From positions 682,001 through 746,000 of the forward strand of contig NZ_JANHDJ010000001.1 in the NCBI RefSeq assembly GCF_024494645.1: 64,000 bases of DNA, given 5' to 3'. Under the pieces are notes generated by a model. That model was not told the DNA's origin and ran no database searches. It worked only from the letters and a program-made list of their open reading frames with translations. Both the position numbers and the translations under genes were made by a program. This DNA comes from Halohasta litorea (GTDB lineage: Archaea; Halobacteriota; Halobacteria; Halobacteriales; Haloferacaceae). Shown here piece after piece: positions 61,721-64,000 of the stretch; the first letter of the stretch is position 1, and every line of letters starts with the position of its first letter.

Positions 61721-61912
61721 ATGGAGATCTTAGACGGAAACCGGATCGAGTGTAGCAAGTGCGAGGAGGTTATCGACCTCGAAGACGCCGTCGGGCTCAA
61801 CAAGCAAACGCGTTCGATGTTCAAACCGTTGTGTACGGACTGTCTGGAGAAGGTCGGCTGTCCGCCGGGATTCGAGCTCGAACGGGACATCACCTACTTT
61901 GCTCGGCAGTAA
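61721..61912 (+). CDS. Small zinc-finger protein, 63 aa
   Basis: 63 residues. Two CxxC pairs, IECSKCEEVIDLEDAVGLNK and LCTDCLEKVGCPPGFELERD, make a likely zinc-binding knuckle; an extra Cys follows. The first pair to second pair spacing is about 23 residues. Function unknown. The stop lies 9 bases before the stop of the convergent membrane-protein gene. Confidence 0.75.
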   Translation: MEILDGNRIECSKCEEVIDLEDAVGLNKQTRSMFKPLCTDCLEKVGCPPGFELERDITYFARQ

Positions 61913-61921
61913 TCGGCGCTG

Positions 61922-62476
61922 TTAGGACTGGTCGACTGCATCTTTTTCGGATGCAGTGGTATCGTTCGGTCGGTCGGTGAGTTCTACACGCAGCAGTACC
62001 CACGCGAGCAGTCCGAGCAACAGCACGCCGATCGGGATCGGCGTCCCGCCGAAACCCCCGGTCCAGACAAACACCGTTGCGACCGCAAACAGCAGGGCGG
62101 CGACGCCGAGCAATCCACCCATCAGCCGCACCGGATGGACCGACGCGGCTTCCAGCAGCGACCGGTCGGCGTAGTAGACGACCGACAGCCCGAGCGCCGC
62201 GAGCATGACCGCCCCGCCGCCGCCCCACACCACGGTCGCCGTTTCGAGGCCCTGTCCCGACTGGAGGGCGATCGCCCCGAGGACCGTCCGGAGCGCGCCA
62301 CCGTCGACACCTGGACCGAAGCCGCTCGTGTACTGGAACTCGAACAGTGGAAATCGAACGAACACCACCCAGGGGCCGCCGTTGGTGCTGTAGGTGACGT
62401 TCCACGGCAACAGGGCCCCGAGCCACGCCGAGAGCACGGCCAGCCCGGCGGCGTGCTCCCGCTGAATCCATACCAT
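61922..62476 (-). CDS. Membrane protein, 184 aa
   Basis: 184 residues from ATG 62476 (MVWIQREHAAGLAVLSAWLG). About four hydrophobic helices: the first at 9-25, a long outer loop with NVTYSTNGGPWVVFVRFPLF, then helices at about 82-105, 120-140 and 147-165, and an acidic tail. No family recognised; it looks like an unstudied haloarchaeal membrane protein. The longer frame adds 25 basic residues and is unlikely. Confidence 0.7.
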   Translation of the reverse strand: MVWIQREHAAGLAVLSAWLGALLPWNVTYSTNGGPWVVFVRFPLFEFQYTSGFGPGVDGGALRTVLGAIALQSGQGLETATVVWGGGGAVMLAALGLSVVYYADRSLLEAASVHPVRLMGGLLGVAALLFAVATVFVWTGGFGGTPIPIGVLLLGLLAWVLLRVELTDRPNDTTASEKDAVDQS

Positions 62477-62565
62477 ACCGAAGGGAGGGTCGGTGGCCCT
62501 GATAAAACCTGTCGAGAAGCAGGCGTTACGTTGATACGCACGGACGCGCAATCTTTCGGTATCTA

Positions 62566-63036
62566 ATGCGGCGAGAACAGTTTGACCTCGACGTTCGTAA
62601 CCACGAGTGGGTTGACACCGACAGTGATCCCCGCCAGCCGCTGGCTCGGATCTCGGTCTCCGGCACGACAGAACAGCTTTACGACCGCCTGACTGGTGCC
62701 GACGGCGACCGCCTCACGGCGGATATGGTCGATGTCGCCTTCCGGCTGACCGAGTCCATCGAGGACGATCCGACCGCCACCGGCGTCGTCAGCGTCGCCA
62801 ACCGACTGACTGGCGACTTCATCTTCGAAACCAACGAGGACGCCGACGACGTCTTCCAGTTCATCCACGCCGCCAGCGAGTACGGCCGGGAGACGGACTC
62901 CAGTGGCCGCTATCGCATCGAGATCGTCGCCGACGGCGAGACGATCACCTACGACAAGGACACCTTCCTCGTCTACGACGACGACGGCGAACTCCTCCGC
63001 GGCCAGAGTCTCATCCCTTCGGGCGTCGAGCTCTAA
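62566..63036 (+). CDS. Haloarchaeal DUF5793-like protein, 156 aa
   Basis: 156 residues, acidic, beta-rich: MRREQFDLDVRNHEWVDTDS, QPLARISVSGTTEQLYDRLT, FIFETNEDADDVFQFIHAAS, YRIEIVADGETITYDKDTFL. From memory it fits DUF5793, found in haloarchaea; not verified. Cytosolic, function unknown. The UDG-family gene follows 66 bases later on the same strand. Confidence 0.75.
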   Translation: MRREQFDLDVRNHEWVDTDSDPRQPLARISVSGTTEQLYDRLTGADGDRLTADMVDVAFRLTESIEDDPTATGVVSVANRLTGDFIFETNEDADDVFQFIHAASEYGRETDSSGRYRIEIVADGETITYDKDTFLVYDDDGELLRGQSLIPSGVEL

Positions 63037-63102
63037 GTCGCCGTCCGACCCGCCGCGTCTCGAATCGGTCGACATATACTCCCTCCTGAGATACCTCGTA
63101 TC

Positions 63103-63738
63103 GTGAAAAACGTTACCGACCGAACGAGCAACCCCTTCGGGATGGAGCCCGCCTGTGGGCGGTTCGTCCCGGGGTACGGTGACGCCAACGCCGCCTTCCA
63201 CGTCATCGGCGACCATCCGGGCGTCCACGGCGGTGTCGAAAGTGGCGTCCCGTTCACCGACTGCGAGGCGGGGATGCGGCTCCAGGAGGCCCTCCGAACC
63301 GCTGGCCTGCTCCGAACGACCGGCGCGGAACCCGTAGTCGGCGAAACCTTCTTTTCGTATCTCCACATGTGCGTCCCCAACCCCGGTGGAACGCCGACGG
63401 AGGCGGCGTACACCGACATGGAGCGGTTTTTCGACGCCGAACTCCGAGCGATCGCCGCCCACGTCCTGTTCCCGGTCGGCGAACGGGCGACCCGCCACGT
63501 CCTCGAAGAGTACACCGCCCAGGCCTGGAAGACGACTGTCGACATGGACCGGCTCCACGCCACCGAGATCCGCGGCAGCGGCTGGCTCGTCATGCCGATC
63601 AAGGAGCCCGCCTCCTGGACCGACGACGACCGGAAACGGCTCGTCGACGCCATCACCAAACTCCGGTCGACGGACTTCCGCCGGGAGACCGATCTCGGCC
63701 GCTTCATCGCTGGTAGCGACCCCTACTATGTCCGCTAA
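63103..63738 (+). CDS. Uracil-DNA glycosylase-superfamily protein
   Basis: 211 residues from GTG 63103. The fold order fits UDG-like proteins: PACGRFVPGYGDANAAFHVI then GDHPGVHGG (where family 4/5 enzymes have GExPGxxE), SYLHMCVPNPGGTPTEAAYT (where they have KxRPPxNR), and LVMPIKEPASW near the C-terminus (where they have HPS). Each motif differs from active family-4 glycosylases, so DNA repair activity is uncertain. TATA or Shine-Dalgarno signals are not obvious. Confidence 0.72.
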   Translation: MKNVTDRTSNPFGMEPACGRFVPGYGDANAAFHVIGDHPGVHGGVESGVPFTDCEAGMRLQEALRTAGLLRTTGAEPVVGETFFSYLHMCVPNPGGTPTEAAYTDMERFFDAELRAIAAHVLFPVGERATRHVLEEYTAQAWKTTVDMDRLHATEIRGSGWLVMPIKEPASWTDDDRKRLVDAITKLRSTDFRRETDLGRFIAGSDPYYVR

Positions 63739-63792
63739 TCGATAGATCGACAGACGAACGTTCGATTCTATCGCGTGGAACCGTCGAACCGT

Positions 63793-63812
63793 CGAAAGAA
63801 ACCCCATATATA
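63793..63812 (+). promoter_or_regulatory. BRE/TATA promoter at the right edge
   Basis: GAAAGAAAC (63794-63802) followed by CATATATA (63805-63812) is a strong haloarchaeal BRE/TATA pair. The expected transcript start is at about 63833-63838, a few bases before ATG 63841. Confidence 0.6.
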
Positions 63813-63840
63813 GCGGAGTCGAATAGAATCTGCCGGTACA

Positions 63841-63891
63841 ATGGCCGAATTTAGTCTAACACAAGTCTTTTTCAAGACATACGTTCGATAA
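63841..63891 (+). CDS. Candidate aromatic-rich leader peptide, 16 aa
   Basis: The mini-ORF reads MAEFSLTQVFFKTYVR and stops at TAA 63889-63891. It contains Phe, Phe, Phe and Tyr in 16 residues and begins about 30 bases after the TATA box, like the leuA and ilvB leader ORFs. Downstream, GGCGC/GCGCC (about 63913-63938) and CTGTGG/CCACAG (about 63944-63966) can form hairpins. The gene it would control lies beyond the window; an aromatic amino acid gene is the prediction. Confidence 0.4.
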   Translation: MAEFSLTQVFFKTYVR

Positions 63892-64000
63892 CTAGCTGGC
63901 GCGCTGGCGCGGCTTCGTCAGGAGCGCCGACACGCTGTGGACTAGTGCTCCCACAGTGGCTTGGTCAGTCACGCGGCCCGCAGTCGCCGACCGGTTTTGT

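Noticed and set aside
1-64000. CRISPR arrays, insertion sequences and rRNA genes
   Set aside because: No regularly spaced 25-40-base repeats, no transposase motif and no rRNA segment were recognised in either strand by eye.

Overview
The window is chromosomal DNA of a halophilic archaeon (class Halobacteria). The proteins are Asp/Glu-rich, GC content is high, and genes start near-leaderless behind BRE/TATA promoters. Twin-arginine lipoproteins, a halocyanin, a bacterio-opsin-activator type regulator, AglJ, GatD, KorAB and an intron-containing elongator tRNA-Met all point the same way. The family is uncertain; a Haloferacales-type genome is a guess. There are about 66 protein genes, two tRNA genes, no rRNA, no CRISPR array and no recognisable transposase.

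Layout. 0-15 kb: mixed housekeeping (aldo-keto reductase, CBS protein, LbH acyltransferase, Nmad3-type protein, universal stress protein, GatD, ArsR-type regulator, gpmI, a VTT membrane protein) and many small haloarchaeal proteins, with tRNA-Met at 12 kb. 14.6-25 kb: malic enzyme (MaeB), a metal-ligand-poor M24 protein, two related PadR regulators flanking heme A synthase and tRNA-Lys, aglJ, and a run of small unknowns. Just beyond the 3' end of tRNA-Lys lie two extra copies of its last 22 bases, which look like attachment-site scars.

25-34.4 kb: branched-chain amino acid synthesis: leuA, then ilvB-ilvN-ilvC-leuC-leuD, then leuB. A convergent DoxX gene and a winged-helix gene separate leuD from leuB. 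Together they make isopropylmalate (or citramalate), acetolactate, dihydroxy acids and the leucine precursors. Upstream of both leuA and ilvB a strong TATA element sits about 30 bases before a short ORF that is not the enzyme start. The ilvB mini-ORF ends in a Val/Leu/Ile-rich stretch and its stop codon overlaps a GC hairpin followed by a T-run. The leuA mini-ORF stops at TGA-C exactly where a +1 shift would enter the LeuA frame. A third mini-ORF of the same design, rich in Phe/Tyr, lies at the right edge of the window (63841-63891). These three are my best candidate for an undescribed system: leader-peptide control of amino acid genes in a haloarchaeon.

34.5-46 kb: a FIST-domain protein coupled to a PAS histidine kinase, a halocyanin, menA-menC (menaquinone), gluconate dehydratase with a 50-base tandem repeat at its 3' end, a monothiol glutaredoxin-like protein, a NikR-type repressor with a palindrome over its promoter, a PAP2/Aur1-type membrane enzyme and an orphan ABC substrate-binding lipoprotein. 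46-54 kb: MscS channel, aroC, two type IV pilins with an AT-rich flank, korAB and an Lrp-type regulator. 54-64 kb: cobyrinate a,c-diamide synthase, a HAD hydrolase, an 842-residue bat-type sensor-regulator with an upstream palindrome, a divergent enolase-superfamily protein, small unknowns and a uracil-DNA-glycosylase-family protein.
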